Positions 16,146 through 23,314 of a stretch of DNA of 31,849 nt are shown in pieces (the stretch's first letter is position 1; each line of letters opens with the position of its first letter). The DNA comes from Prevotellaceae bacterium UBA1726 (lineage in GTDB: Bacteria > Bacteroidota > Bacteroidia > Bacteroidales > Bacteroidaceae), in assembly GCA_002316005.1 (NCBI GenBank), contig DCIM01000069.1:1-31849 (forward strand), given 5' to 3'. The position numbers were made by a program, and so were the translations under genes. The notes under the pieces are model-generated. The model did no database searches and was not told the DNA's origin. It worked only from the letters and a program-made list of their open reading frames with translations.

Positions 16146-16495
16146 GAAAATCGTAAAAGAACTACACAATTTTCATTAAGCGAATGCAAAGGAAGAAATA
16201 TACTTCTTTTGCTGAGCGTGGAGAAAATCGTAAAAGAACTACACAACTACACAAATCCTTCGCTTGCCCTTTATTTACTGGGTTTACGAGAGTGTAGTTC
16301 CTCTAATTGAACTGCACGCGAACTACACGGAAGGTACACCTTCTGCAAAACTTTTATATCTATTAAAAAAAATGGTTTCGTGTAGTATGAGTGTAGTTCC
16401 CGTGTAGTTCGCGGAAACGAACTACACGACACAACAAACTGACATTCAGCAAGTTACCGCGATTTGTGTAGTTGTGTAGTTCTTTTGCGATTTTC
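16146..16495. repeat. GTGTAGTTC repeat array with 35-bp inverted ends
   Basis: This is most of the 590-bp gap between gdhA and the sugar kinase gene; I see no coding region in it. Eight exact copies of the 9-mer GTGTAGTTC or its complement GAACTACAC occur within 16158-16482. Arms at 16223-16257 and 16461-16495 are inverted copies of 35 bp with one mismatch. The first 24 bp of the left arm are also present directly repeated at 16146-16169. Inside is a perfect 11-bp hairpin (16401-16411 with 16418-16428, 6-nt loop). A 14-bp alternative pairing joins 16317-16330 to 16400-16413. No transposase or clear target duplication is visible; it could be a MITE-like element, a protein-binding array or a structured RNA. 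Confidence 0.85.
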
Positions 16496-16563
16496 TTATT
16501 TTCCCAAAATGGACACTTTGTATTTAATATGGAATGAGGAGAAATTCACTAGCGAATTTGCGT

Positions 16564-16607
16564 TCATTTCAATGGAATAAGGTTATCATTACAATGGAAT
16601 GAGCACA
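16564..16607. repeat. Two tandem 22-bp repeats, same family as at 1004-1069
   Basis: Units at 16564-16585 and 16586-16607 carry CATTTCAATGGAAT and CATTACAATGGAATG with an exact 22-bp period. The 13-mer TTAATATGGAATG lies at 16524-16536, as it does ahead of the other array. The array is just beyond the terminator of the minus-strand kinase gene. Confidence 0.75.
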
Positions 16608-16608
16608 T

Positions 16609-16643
16609 AAAAAGGGTGCAATGAGAATATCATTGCACCCTTT
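16609..16643 (-). terminator. Rho-independent terminator of the sugar kinase gene
   Basis: A perfect 14-bp stem (arms 16611-16624 and 16630-16643, core GGGTGCAATGA) with a 5-nt loop lies 18 nt beyond the minus-strand stop codon and ends in a T run on the minus strand. Confidence 0.85.
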
Positions 16644-16660
16644 GCATATCAATGGGAGAG

Positions 16661-17767
16661 TTATTTCATTATGTTTTCAATGAAGGCGTTGATTTCAGGC
16701 ATTACCTGCTCGATGCGCTTCACTAACTCAAACTGGTTCTGGGCACGAACAAGATTGTGGGTAGGATACTTCACCTTCCAGTATTCATCACCGTTGAGGT
16801 AGTCCCAAAGGAAACGAACGCTCTGCATATATGGGAACAACTCCACTGCATAAGGAAGCATCTCTATCTCTAACGGAGTGAGGAACTCGCGGGCTGATGA
16901 GAGATAACCCTCAGTGAAAGCCTTGAATATCTCCATACGGAACTGAATCTTCGAGAAATCGGCCTCATCCTCGGCAACAGTATTGGCGGCAGTACGGAGG
17001 AAATCGCCATAATCGGAGAAGATGAATGATGGCATTACGGTGTCGAGGTCAATGACACAGAGTACCTCACTACCATCCTCTGAGAACATCATGTTGTTGA
17101 CCTTTGTGTCGCAGTGGCATACGCGCTTTGGCAACTTACCCTCACGACCGAGACGCTCTGCAGCAGTCATGCTCTCGGCACGCTTGCCCAATTCCTCGAG
17201 GAGTGTCTGAACTGCAGGTTCATCGAAACGACCTGCACGATCGTCAATGCATGCCTGCTTCAACTGCTCAATGCGGAACTCCATGTTATGGAAATCCTTG
17301 ATGGTCTCACCGAGTTCGTAAGGTACATCAGCAAGCATCGACTGGAAATGACCGAATGCCTCACCGGCTGCACGCGAACTCTCAGGATTCACTTCCTGTT
17401 TTGTTATAGCGTGGTCGATGAAAATCATCAGTCGCCAGTAGTTGCCATCAACGAGGACATAGAGTTTGTCAGCCTCTTGGCGTGTAGCAACAAACTCAAG
17501 CACCTTATGGCGGAGATCGGTTTCGCCCTGAGCGATGAGCTTCTCGCGAATGTGTGTGGTGACAATATTAATATTGCGCATTACCATCTCCACATCAGGG
17601 AACACATTCTGGTTGATGCGCTGGAGGACATAATCTGGTTGTTCAACCTCGGCTGTACGCACGAGATATGTATCATTGATAAGACCTTCGCCGAGAGGAC
17701 GGATTTCGTTAATTGTACCAGTTGTAGCGAACAATGCTACAATCTGTTCTAACTGTGACTGATTCAT
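16661..17767 (-). CDS. APH/choline-kinase-fold phosphotransferase, NahK-like sugar 1-kinase
   Basis: Probably phosphorylates a sugar with ATP in the cytoplasm; N-acetylhexosamine 1-kinase is the closest named relative I recognise. The 368-residue protein starts with the nucleotide-loop-like GEGLINDTYLVR (27-37). The kinase catalytic loop VCHCDTKVNNMMF has D220 as likely base and N224 for metal. VIDLDTVMPSFIFSDYGDF (239-256) supplies the metal-binding Asp residues. The HxDTKxNN plus IDLDT combination fits NahK-like enzymes rather than aminoglycoside resistance kinases. No nucleotidyltransferase or epimerase partner is nearby. It is divergent from threonine dehydratase across 86 bp. Confidence 0.75.
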   Translation of the reverse strand: MNQSQLEQIVALFATTGTINEIRPLGEGLINDTYLVRTAEVEQPDYVLQRINQNVFPDVEMVMRNINIVTTHIREKLIAQGETDLRHKVLEFVATRQEADKLYVLVDGNYWRLMIFIDHAITKQEVNPESSRAAGEAFGHFQSMLADVPYELGETIKDFHNMEFRIEQLKQACIDDRAGRFDEPAVQTLLEELGKRAESMTAAERLGREGKLPKRVCHCDTKVNNMMFSEDGSEVLCVIDLDTVMPSFIFSDYGDFLRTAANTVAEDEADFSKIQFRMEIFKAFTEGYLSSAREFLTPLEIEMLPYAVELFPYMQSVRFLWDYLNGDEYWKVKYPTHNLVRAQNQFELVKRIEQVMPEINAFIENIMK

Positions 17768-17794
17768 AATTTAGGTTTTTGATAATTTTGATTG

Positions 17795-17832
17795 CAAATA
17801 TAGTAAAAATTCGGAAATTATTACTACTTTTG
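17795..17832. promoter_or_regulatory. Divergent -7 elements between kinase and threonine dehydratase genes
   Basis: The 86-bp divergent gap holds TATATTTG on the minus strand (17795-17802) and TACTTTTG on the plus strand (17825-17832), each a full TAnnTTTG match facing its gene. Neither has a clean TTTG at -33, so the two promoters are weakly supported and closely back to back. Confidence 0.5.
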
Positions 17833-17853
17833 CACAATAAATTTGTTTGACTT

Positions 17854-19047
17854 ATGTTGAAATTAGATAACTTCTACAAGGCTCAGTTCACGCTGAGCAG
17901 GGTAATAAGAAAGACTCCACTGGAACCTGCCCCACGCATCAACCCTGAGAGCGAGGTGTATCTGAAGACTGAATGTCTGCAGAAAACAGGTTCATTCAAA
18001 CTGCGTGGTGCTTATTACAAGATTTCGCAACTCTCGGACGAGGAGAAGGCGAAGGGCGTCATTGCCTGTTCGGCGGGCAACCATGCTCAGGGCGTGGCAC
18101 TTGGTGCGACGGAGATGGGCATCAAGTCTCTCATCTGTCTGCCAGCCAATGCACCAATCAGTAAGGTAGAGGCGACACGCCGCTTGGGTGCAGAGGTGTG
18201 CCTCGTGCCTGGCGTATATGATGACGCTTACAAGAAAGCCCTTGAACTGAGAGACGAATACGGCTATACCTTTATCCATCCCTTTGACGATGCAAATGTG
18301 ATTGCCGGTCAGGGAACTATAGGTCTTGAACTCCTTGAGCAGTTACCGGATGTGGAGGCTATAGTGGTACCAATCGGTGGCGGAGGCCTCATCTCGGGCA
18401 TTGCCTTTGCTGTAAAGTCGCTCAACCCAAAGGTGAAAATCTATGGCGTTCAGGCTGAAGGTGCAGCAAGTATGGAACAGAGTATTGTACACCACAAGCG
18501 CGAACATCTAAAATATGTTTCGACTGTTGCCGATGGTATTGCGGTAAAAGAACCGGGAGTACTGACCTATGAGTGCTGCGAGAAGTATGTAGATGAGATT
18601 GTCACCGTGAGTGAGGAGGAAATCTGCGCTGCCATACTTCAGTTGATAGAGACAGAGAAGGTTGTTGCCGAGGGAGCCGGTGCTGTCAGCGTTGCAGCGG
18701 TGATGTTCAACAAGGTTCCTGTTAAAGGCAAAAAGACTGTCTGCGTGGTGAGTGGTGGCAATATCGATGTGAACATTCTAAACCGTGTCATCAATCGTGG
18801 TTTGGTGAAATCAGGCCGTATCTGTACCTTTGACATCGAACTTGATGATGCACCGGGACAGTTGGTGAAGGTCAGTTCGATTATTGCTGATCTGGGTGCC
18901 AATGTAACAGGTGTTCACCATGATCGTACTCCTTCAATGGAGAAGGTGACATCGTGCGTGCTTCATATCACATGCGAGACAAAGAATGAGGAACAGATTA
19001 TGGCGATAAGGGAAGAACTTATCAGACAAGGATTGAAATTAAGATAA
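17854..19047 (+). CDS. ilvA: Threonine dehydratase (threonine ammonia-lyase)
   Basis: A PLP enzyme that converts threonine to 2-oxobutyrate and ammonia, the first step toward isoleucine. The 397-residue protein has the PLP lysine K49 in KTGSFKLRGA, the substrate loop SAGNHAQG, and the phosphate-binding GGGGLISG. A single C-terminal ACT-like domain follows (VKSGRICTFDIELDDAPGQL onward). The one-domain regulatory region is shorter than the E. coli IlvA tandem (514 residues) and resembles the 400-residue class that also includes catabolic TdcB-like enzymes. The biosynthetic role is therefore likely but not certain. RidA follows 71 nt downstream on the same strand. Confidence 0.92.
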   Translation: MLKLDNFYKAQFTLSRVIRKTPLEPAPRINPESEVYLKTECLQKTGSFKLRGAYYKISQLSDEEKAKGVIACSAGNHAQGVALGATEMGIKSLICLPANAPISKVEATRRLGAEVCLVPGVYDDAYKKALELRDEYGYTFIHPFDDANVIAGQGTIGLELLEQLPDVEAIVVPIGGGGLISGIAFAVKSLNPKVKIYGVQAEGAASMEQSIVHHKREHLKYVSTVADGIAVKEPGVLTYECCEKYVDEIVTVSEEEICAAILQLIETEKVVAEGAGAVSVAAVMFNKVPVKGKKTVCVVSGGNIDVNILNRVINRGLVKSGRICTFDIELDDAPGQLVKVSSIIADLGANVTGVHHDRTPSMEKVTSCVLHITCETKNEEQIMAIREELIRQGLKLR

Positions 19048-19060
19048 AGGCCCACCCAAG

Positions 19061-19077
19061 CCCTCCCAAAGGGAGGG
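19061..19077 (+). promoter_or_regulatory. GC-rich hairpin between ilvA and ridA
   Basis: CCCTCCC (19061-19067) and GGGAGGG (19071-19077) form a perfect 7-bp hairpin with an AAA loop in an otherwise AT-rich leader, 13 nt after the ilvA stop. The T run after it is weak (ATGTTTT). It may act as an attenuator or mRNA-stability element that changes the ilvA/ridA ratio, or be a dispersed repeat. Confidence 0.5.
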
Positions 19078-19118
19078 ATGTTTTATACTGGAATCAATAA
19101 CAAAACAATAATAGAAAT

Positions 19119-19490
19119 ATGAAACAGATTGCAACAACAGCAGCACCTGGCGCTATTGGTCCTTATAGCCAGGCAATTGAAGTGAATGGATTCGTTTATG
19201 CATCAGGTCAGATTCCTCTCGACCCAGCAACAGGCGTTTTCCCTGAGGGAATCTCTGCACAGACACGCCAGTCGTTGACAAACGCGAAGGCTATCCTCGA
19301 GGCAGCAGGCACCGACCTTGGTCATGTAGTGAAGACAACAGTATTCCTTGCAGACATGGGCGACTTTGCTGCAATGAACGAGGTTTATGCAGAATTCTTC
19401 CAGGCACCTTATCCTGCACGCTCTGCAGTAGCAGTGAAGACTCTGCCAAAGAATGCCCTCGTGGAGATTGAGTGCATTGCCGTAAAGTAA
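19119..19490 (+). CDS. ridA: RidA-family enamine/imine deaminase
   Basis: Hydrolyses the reactive enamine and imine intermediates released by PLP dehydratases, protecting other PLP enzymes. The 123-residue length is normal for the trimeric Rid/YjgF family. Signatures include AIGPYSQAI near the start, ASGQIPLDP, and the C-terminal YPARSAVAVKTLP, with the conserved Arg that binds the carboxylate, ending LVEIECIAV. Its place directly after threonine dehydratase matches its known biochemical partner. Confidence 0.95.
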   Translation: MKQIATTAAPGAIGPYSQAIEVNGFVYASGQIPLDPATGVFPEGISAQTRQSLTNAKAILEAAGTDLGHVVKTTVFLADMGDFAAMNEVYAEFFQAPYPARSAVAVKTLPKNALVEIECIAVK

Positions 19491-19526
19491 TTAATCGGTG
19501 AAATTCTCTCACCGCACTATACAATA

Positions 19527-19560
19527 AAAGGCCCTCGCTTAATGTGAGGGCCTTTATTGT
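19527..19560. terminator. Bidirectional terminator between ridA and the DUF2490-like gene
   Basis: A 10-bp GC-rich stem (AAAGGCCCTC at 19527-19536 with GAGGGCCTTT at 19546-19555) with a 9-nt loop is flanked by A-rich and T-rich sequence on both sides. It separates two convergent transcripts. Confidence 0.85.
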
Positions 19561-19562
19561 TA

Positions 19563-20354
19563 TCAGAACTTATACTTGTAGGAAACGGATATTATATGCG
19601 AGTTTCTATCATCCTCGCCATCGTCAGCACGAACATCTTGATACATGTAGGCAAGACTGATGATATTCTTCTTGTTCACCTTCCAGTCAACACCTCCTGT
19701 ATAACGGAGTTTGTCTACAACAAATCCATCAAGGTCGTTTGTCACCTCTGCACTGACGAAAGGAGCCAATGGACAATGGCGGATGTCGTAACTGATGGTG
19801 AGACGCGAACGAAGCACCTGTGTGGTCTTGCTCTCGCGAATGTCTTCCTCTGAATAGTTGTATGCACCATCGCGCATGTAATAATTGCGGGTAGCGGTAT
19901 ATTCTGGACGATAGGTAATCTGATAGCGTTCACGCAAAGCAATGTTGAATCGGCCAAGGTTGACATCACCAGTAAGGGCAGCATAGCCACGATAGCGAGG
20001 TTGCCAATAAGACTGACGCTTCCACTTCAGCGAACCATCTGAACGATATTTGCTCTTTGACTCGTTGTTATCGTAGACATAGGTGCCACCAACAGTCAAT
20101 TTCAAGTGCTTGATGATTTTGTATTCAAGACTTGGAGAAACACTGACTCGGTCGATTTCGCTGAAATTCTCACGAGTGCGATATTCACCATCAATGGCAA
20201 CATTAAACTTCTTCGAGAGTTTCTTCTCAACGCCGATGTTCATACTCGTTTCAATGTCATCGCCTGGATCGTCATCAACCTCTGCATCCTGAGCCAAGAG
20301 CGAGGATGGAACGAAAAGAATTGCTCCAAGAAGCAAAAGGAAGAATTTCTTCAT
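19563..20354 (-). CDS. Predicted outer-membrane barrel protein, DUF2490-like
   Basis: Function unknown. The 263-residue protein has a signal peptide (about 1-21, ending SLLAQ) and an acidic start to the mature chain (DAEVDDDPGDD). Many amphipathic beta strands follow (for example KLTVGGTYVYDNN and RSRLTISYDIRH), ending SVSYKYKF with a C-terminal Phe as expected for an outer-membrane barrel. It matches the usual size and style of DUF2490 proteins; the family name is from memory. It is the last gene of a three-gene minus-strand unit, only 8 nt after the DUF4956 gene, so a joint role with the VTC and DUF4956 proteins is likely. Confidence 0.8.
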   Translation of the reverse strand: MKKFFLLLLGAILFVPSSLLAQDAEVDDDPGDDIETSMNIGVEKKLSKKFNVAIDGEYRTRENFSEIDRVSVSPSLEYKIIKHLKLTVGGTYVYDNNESKSKYRSDGSLKWKRQSYWQPRYRGYAALTGDVNLGRFNIALRERYQITYRPEYTATRNYYMRDGAYNYSEEDIRESKTTQVLRSRLTISYDIRHCPLAPFVSAEVTNDLDGFVVDKLRYTGGVDWKVNKKNIISLAYMYQDVRADDGEDDRNSHIISVSYKYKF

Positions 20355-20362
20355 AACGGTTT

Positions 20363-21028
20363 TTATACTTCTCTGAACTGACTTTGGCGAATCTTGAACT
20401 GGTCATCAACAGATGTTGAAGAATCACCATGAGTAGGATTATAGAATACCTTGAGCACAACAGAGTCCTTGAGGAAGTCGATACCACCTACCTCAACCTT
20501 GATAATATCAAGACCTGTGCGAGTCTTAAGATCATCAAGAAGTTCGTTGTAGCGTTGTGGTACGGCCAATTCAACACGATCGTACTGAATGAGTTTCGTA
20601 GCCTTCACCTTCAATCTTCGTTCGCACAACCAGGTGATGAACAGCACTATTACATCTGTTACAGCAAGTTCGGTGATGCGGACCCAGTCAAATCCGTCTC
20701 TGTCGCCTGAGATGGCACTGATTACCGAAAGGGAAATGATAAGGAAGAGGTAGGTCATCTCGCGTACAGGCATCGCATCAGTGCGGAAACGCATGATGGA
20801 GAAGATACCGAAGAGACCAATACCGATTCCCATAGTTGCCTTTGCCTTCATCGACATCATGAAGAACATGAGGAAGAACACAGCAATGCTCGTCAGGAGA
20901 TAGGTAAAATAGAAATCACGACGCTTGCTCTTTGGATAATAGAGACGATCGATGAGAACCAAGTTCACAACGAGGCAGAGAACAAATCGCACCAGCATCT
21001 GGGCGAAATCAGCAGATATAAATTCCAT
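20363..21028 (-). CDS. DUF4956-family inner-membrane protein
   Basis: Function unknown. The 221-residue protein has about five hydrophobic segments (roughly 8-28, 41-60, 66-79, 91-107 and 118-136). The family-like core GIFSIMRFRTDAMPVREMTYLF lies at 74-95 (the FSIMRFRTDAMP part is the best landmark). A soluble C-terminal domain of about 80 residues follows, probably cytoplasmic. In other genomes DUF4956 genes commonly neighbour VTC-domain polyphosphate polymerases, as here, where the VTC gene is 55 nt upstream. A membrane anchor or polymer channel for the VTC enzyme is a reasonable inference. Confidence 0.85.
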   Translation of the reverse strand: MEFISADFAQMLVRFVLCLVVNLVLIDRLYYPKSKRRDFYFTYLLTSIAVFFLMFFMMSMKAKATMGIGIGLFGIFSIMRFRTDAMPVREMTYLFLIISLSVISAISGDRDGFDWVRITELAVTDVIVLFITWLCERRLKVKATKLIQYDRVELAVPQRYNELLDDLKTRTGLDIIKVEVGGIDFLKDSVVLKVFYNPTHGDSSTSVDDQFKIRQSQFREV

Positions 21029-21083
21029 TTTTATTTAGGGTTTTATTATTTTATTTAGAATGGTATGTCGCAAGAATTATGCC

Positions 21084-21893
21084 TTAGTCTTTGTTTTCAG
21101 ATGGTGATTCTTGCATCTTACGGATCTTTCGCAGCCGGGCTTTGAAACGATTCTGCGGGAGAGTAGGATGCGTAAAAGCTGTACCAATGCAGTATTTTGA
21201 GAATCCGGATTTCTTTATGCGTAGTTGCTTCAAAAGGCCGAGGATGGGCGAAGGCACAAGTCCATCACGCTTGAGTTCAATGATGACAACATTGTCGAGT
21301 TTCATCGCCTGACCGGTTACAAGGTTATTGAACTGGAGGTCGAGGTCGATGGTGAGTCGTTCGGTTTTTCCTTTATTCACAAGTGTGATGCGATGGAATC
21401 GGTTTTCTATACGTTCTGTCAGCGTCGAAGCATCATAGAAGAGATGTTCGCGTATGAATGTCTCGCACTCAGACAGTTGCTCCTCTACTCCACCAAAACG
21501 GATGTCGTGACGAGGGTCGGTAGGATCAAACCCAGGCATTTTCATGCGTTTCTTCTTGGTTCGTCCGTGGTTGTTCTTTGTTTTGACCTCAAGGAAACTC
21601 TGTTTCGATTCCACATAGCAACGGATGCGGAGTTTCTGGCGATTGGCATGTCCACAATGATGAACACGGAACATATCATATTGAGGGGTGTCAAAATAGG
21701 CAGTGTAGTAATCACCGATGCGACGCCCGTCAATCTCCTGTACAAAATAATCGTCCTTGGCAAGGTTGAGGAGTTCGATGAGACGATGACGCGAAGTAAC
21801 GAACTTTGTATCCGTTCGGTTCATCAAACGGATGTCCTTCATTTCGGCAAGCGAAATCGGAGAAAAGTTGGTTAGAACTTCGTCAATTGTCAT
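21084..21893 (-). CDS. VTC-domain (polyphosphate polymerase-like) protein
   Basis: The VTC domain is a triphosphate-tunnel fold that in yeast Vtc4 makes polyphosphate from ATP. The 269-residue protein carries the expected tunnel pattern of alternating charged residues: NRTDTKF (25-31), YFDT (66-69), RQKLRIRCY (85-93), EVKTK (102-106), RFHRITL (165-171), the acidic strand TIDLDL (181-186), IELKRD (205-210) and KKSGFSKY (227-234). There is no SPX or transmembrane segment, so membrane attachment would need the DUF4956 partner. Polyphosphate synthesis is inferred; other tunnel-fold activities such as triphosphatase or a different polymer remain possible. It is the first gene of the cassette. Confidence 0.87.
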   Translation of the reverse strand: MTIDEVLTNFSPISLAEMKDIRLMNRTDTKFVTSRHRLIELLNLAKDDYFVQEIDGRRIGDYYTAYFDTPQYDMFRVHHCGHANRQKLRIRCYVESKQSFLEVKTKNNHGRTKKKRMKMPGFDPTDPRHDIRFGGVEEQLSECETFIREHLFYDASTLTERIENRFHRITLVNKGKTERLTIDLDLQFNNLVTGQAMKLDNVVIIELKRDGLVPSPILGLLKQLRIKKSGFSKYCIGTAFTHPTLPQNRFKARLRKIRKMQESPSENKD

Positions 21894-21913
21894 TAGTCCG
21901 GTTTATCAGCCTA

Positions 21914-21921
21914 CAAATTTA
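21914..21921 (-). promoter_or_regulatory. Predicted -7 element of the VTC cassette
   Basis: TAAATTTG on the minus strand, 20 nt before the ATG at 21893, matches TAnnTTTG. A -33 TTTG is not evident. The remaining gap to 22088 holds the asd terminator and no gene that I can see. Confidence 0.4.
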
Positions 21922-22031
21922 GCAAATTACTATGTAAAACACGAAGATTTGGAGAAAAAGTTTGTTTTTCCTAAGGAAAACGAGGTGTAAGGAGAGCTGA
22001 TTACAGAAACTCGGACTGGTTAAAAAGCAAA

Positions 22032-22062
22032 ATACCCTCCCCCATTTTATAGGGAAGGGTAT
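22032..22062 (-). terminator. Terminator of asd
   Basis: A stem of 7 bp plus 3 bp around one mismatch (ATACCCT...AGGGTAT with inner CCC/GGG) and a T-rich tail on the minus strand, about 27 nt beyond the asd stop. Confidence 0.7.
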
Positions 22063-22088
22063 CTTTATATACTTAATATTCCGAAGAT

Positions 22089-23102
22089 TTACTTCACATT
22101 ACCAACCTTGATAAGGTATTCTGCAATCTGAACTGCATTGAGGGCAGCTCCCTTGCGGATCTGGTCGCCTGTGAGCCAGAGAGTGATGCCATTGTCGTTG
22201 GCGAGATCCTGACGGATACGGCCTACATATACATCGTCCTTACCAGCTGACTCAAGAGGCATTGGATAGACATAGTTCTGTGGATCGTCAACAAGTGAGC
22301 AACCTGGTGCCTTTGCGATAGCCTCACGAACAGCCTCTACAGTGAGAGGGGACTCTGTCTCAACCCATACAGACTCAGAATGTGAACGGAGTGAAGAAAC
22401 ACGAACACATGTAGCTGAAGTGCGAACATCAGAGTGCATAATCTTGCGTGTCTCGTTGAACATCTTCATCTCTTCCTTAGTATAGTCATTTGGAGTCATC
22501 ACATCAATCTGAGGAATGACATTGTAAGCTAACTGATGAGGGAACTTCTTGATTGTCTGTGCCTCGCCTGTCTCAAGAATCTCCTTATACTGCTGCTGGA
22601 GTTCTGCCATAGCAACAGCACCTGCACCAGAAGCACTCTGGTAAGAAGAGATATGGATACGCTTGATGTGGCTCATATCCTCGATTGGCTTGAGGACAAC
22701 AACCATCATGATTGTTGTACAGTTAGGGTTGGCAATGATACCACGTGGACGGTTCAAAGCATCCTCCGCATTAACCTCTGGCACTACCAATGGCACATCG
22801 TTGTCCATACGGAAAGCACTTGAGTTGTCAATCATCACAGCACCATACTTTGTGATTGTCTCTGCAAAGTCGTGAGATGTACCACCACCAGCACTTGTGA
22901 AGGCGATGTCAACATCCTTGAAGTCGTCGTTATGCTGAAGGAGTTTTACTTCGTACTCCTTGCCCTTAAATGTGTACTTACGACCGGCACTGCGCTCAGA
23001 ACCGAACAGTACGAGGTCATCCATTGGGAAATCTCTCTCTGCGAGAATGCGAAGGAACTCCTGTCCTACAGCGCCGCTCGCACCAACAATTGCTACTTTC
23101 AT
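22089..23102 (-). CDS. asd: Aspartate-semialdehyde dehydrogenase
   Basis: Makes aspartate-4-semialdehyde from aspartyl phosphate with NADPH, feeding lysine/diaminopimelate, threonine and methionine synthesis. The 337-residue protein has the N-terminal nucleotide motif VGASGAVGQEF (6-16), the catalytic cysteine C128 in IANPNCTTI, the segment SSYQSASGAG, and VSSLRSHSESVWVE with the likely catalytic His. Length and motifs match the family. It has its own promoter and terminator and appears to be a single-gene unit, divergent from the antiporter operon. Confidence 0.95.
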   Translation of the reverse strand: MKVAIVGASGAVGQEFLRILAERDFPMDDLVLFGSERSAGRKYTFKGKEYEVKLLQHNDDFKDVDIAFTSAGGGTSHDFAETITKYGAVMIDNSSAFRMDNDVPLVVPEVNAEDALNRPRGIIANPNCTTIMMVVVLKPIEDMSHIKRIHISSYQSASGAGAVAMAELQQQYKEILETGEAQTIKKFPHQLAYNVIPQIDVMTPNDYTKEEMKMFNETRKIMHSDVRTSATCVRVSSLRSHSESVWVETESPLTVEAVREAIAKAPGCSLVDDPQNYVYPMPLESAGKDDVYVGRIRQDLANDNGITLWLTGDQIRKGAALNAVQIAEYLIKVGNVK

Positions 23103-23142
23103 TCTATTTCCTTTTTAACTTAATTGTTTGATAATTTGTATG

Positions 23143-23173
23143 CAAAGTTACAACAATTGTGATGAATTGCAAA
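23143..23173 (-). promoter_or_regulatory. Predicted promoter of asd
   Basis: On the minus strand TTTG (23170-23173) and TAACTTTG (23143-23150) are 19 nt apart, an exact match to the Bacteroidetes pattern, 40 nt before the ATG. Confidence 0.7.
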
Positions 23174-23256
23174 ATTATTAAGGCGAATTTTACTTTTTCG
23201 CGGAATTAATTGATATTATTCTAAGCAAACAGCACCAAAGAATGAAAAAAAATAAG

Positions 23257-23264
23257 TAACTTTG
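23257..23264 (+). promoter_or_regulatory. Predicted -7 element of the antiporter operon
   Basis: TAACTTTG matches TAnnTTTG and lies 50 nt before the antiporter ATG. A -33 TTTG is not clear. The leader contains a short alternating CG-rich stretch (GCGCAAACGCGCGC at about 23278-23291). Confidence 0.45.
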
Positions 23265-23314
23265 CACTCGTCAATACGCGCAAACGCGCGCACATGAACA
23301 TTTTTTAATTAAGA

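Noticed and set aside
16071..16660. A CRISPR array in the repeat-rich gap
   Set aside because: The GTGTAGTTC repeats are in both orientations with irregular spacing and no equal-length spacers, and there are no cas genes in the window.
17114..17752. A 212-codon plus-strand frame opposite the sugar kinase gene
   Set aside because: No domain is recognisable and the minus-strand frame carries the kinase motifs; it is a shadow frame.
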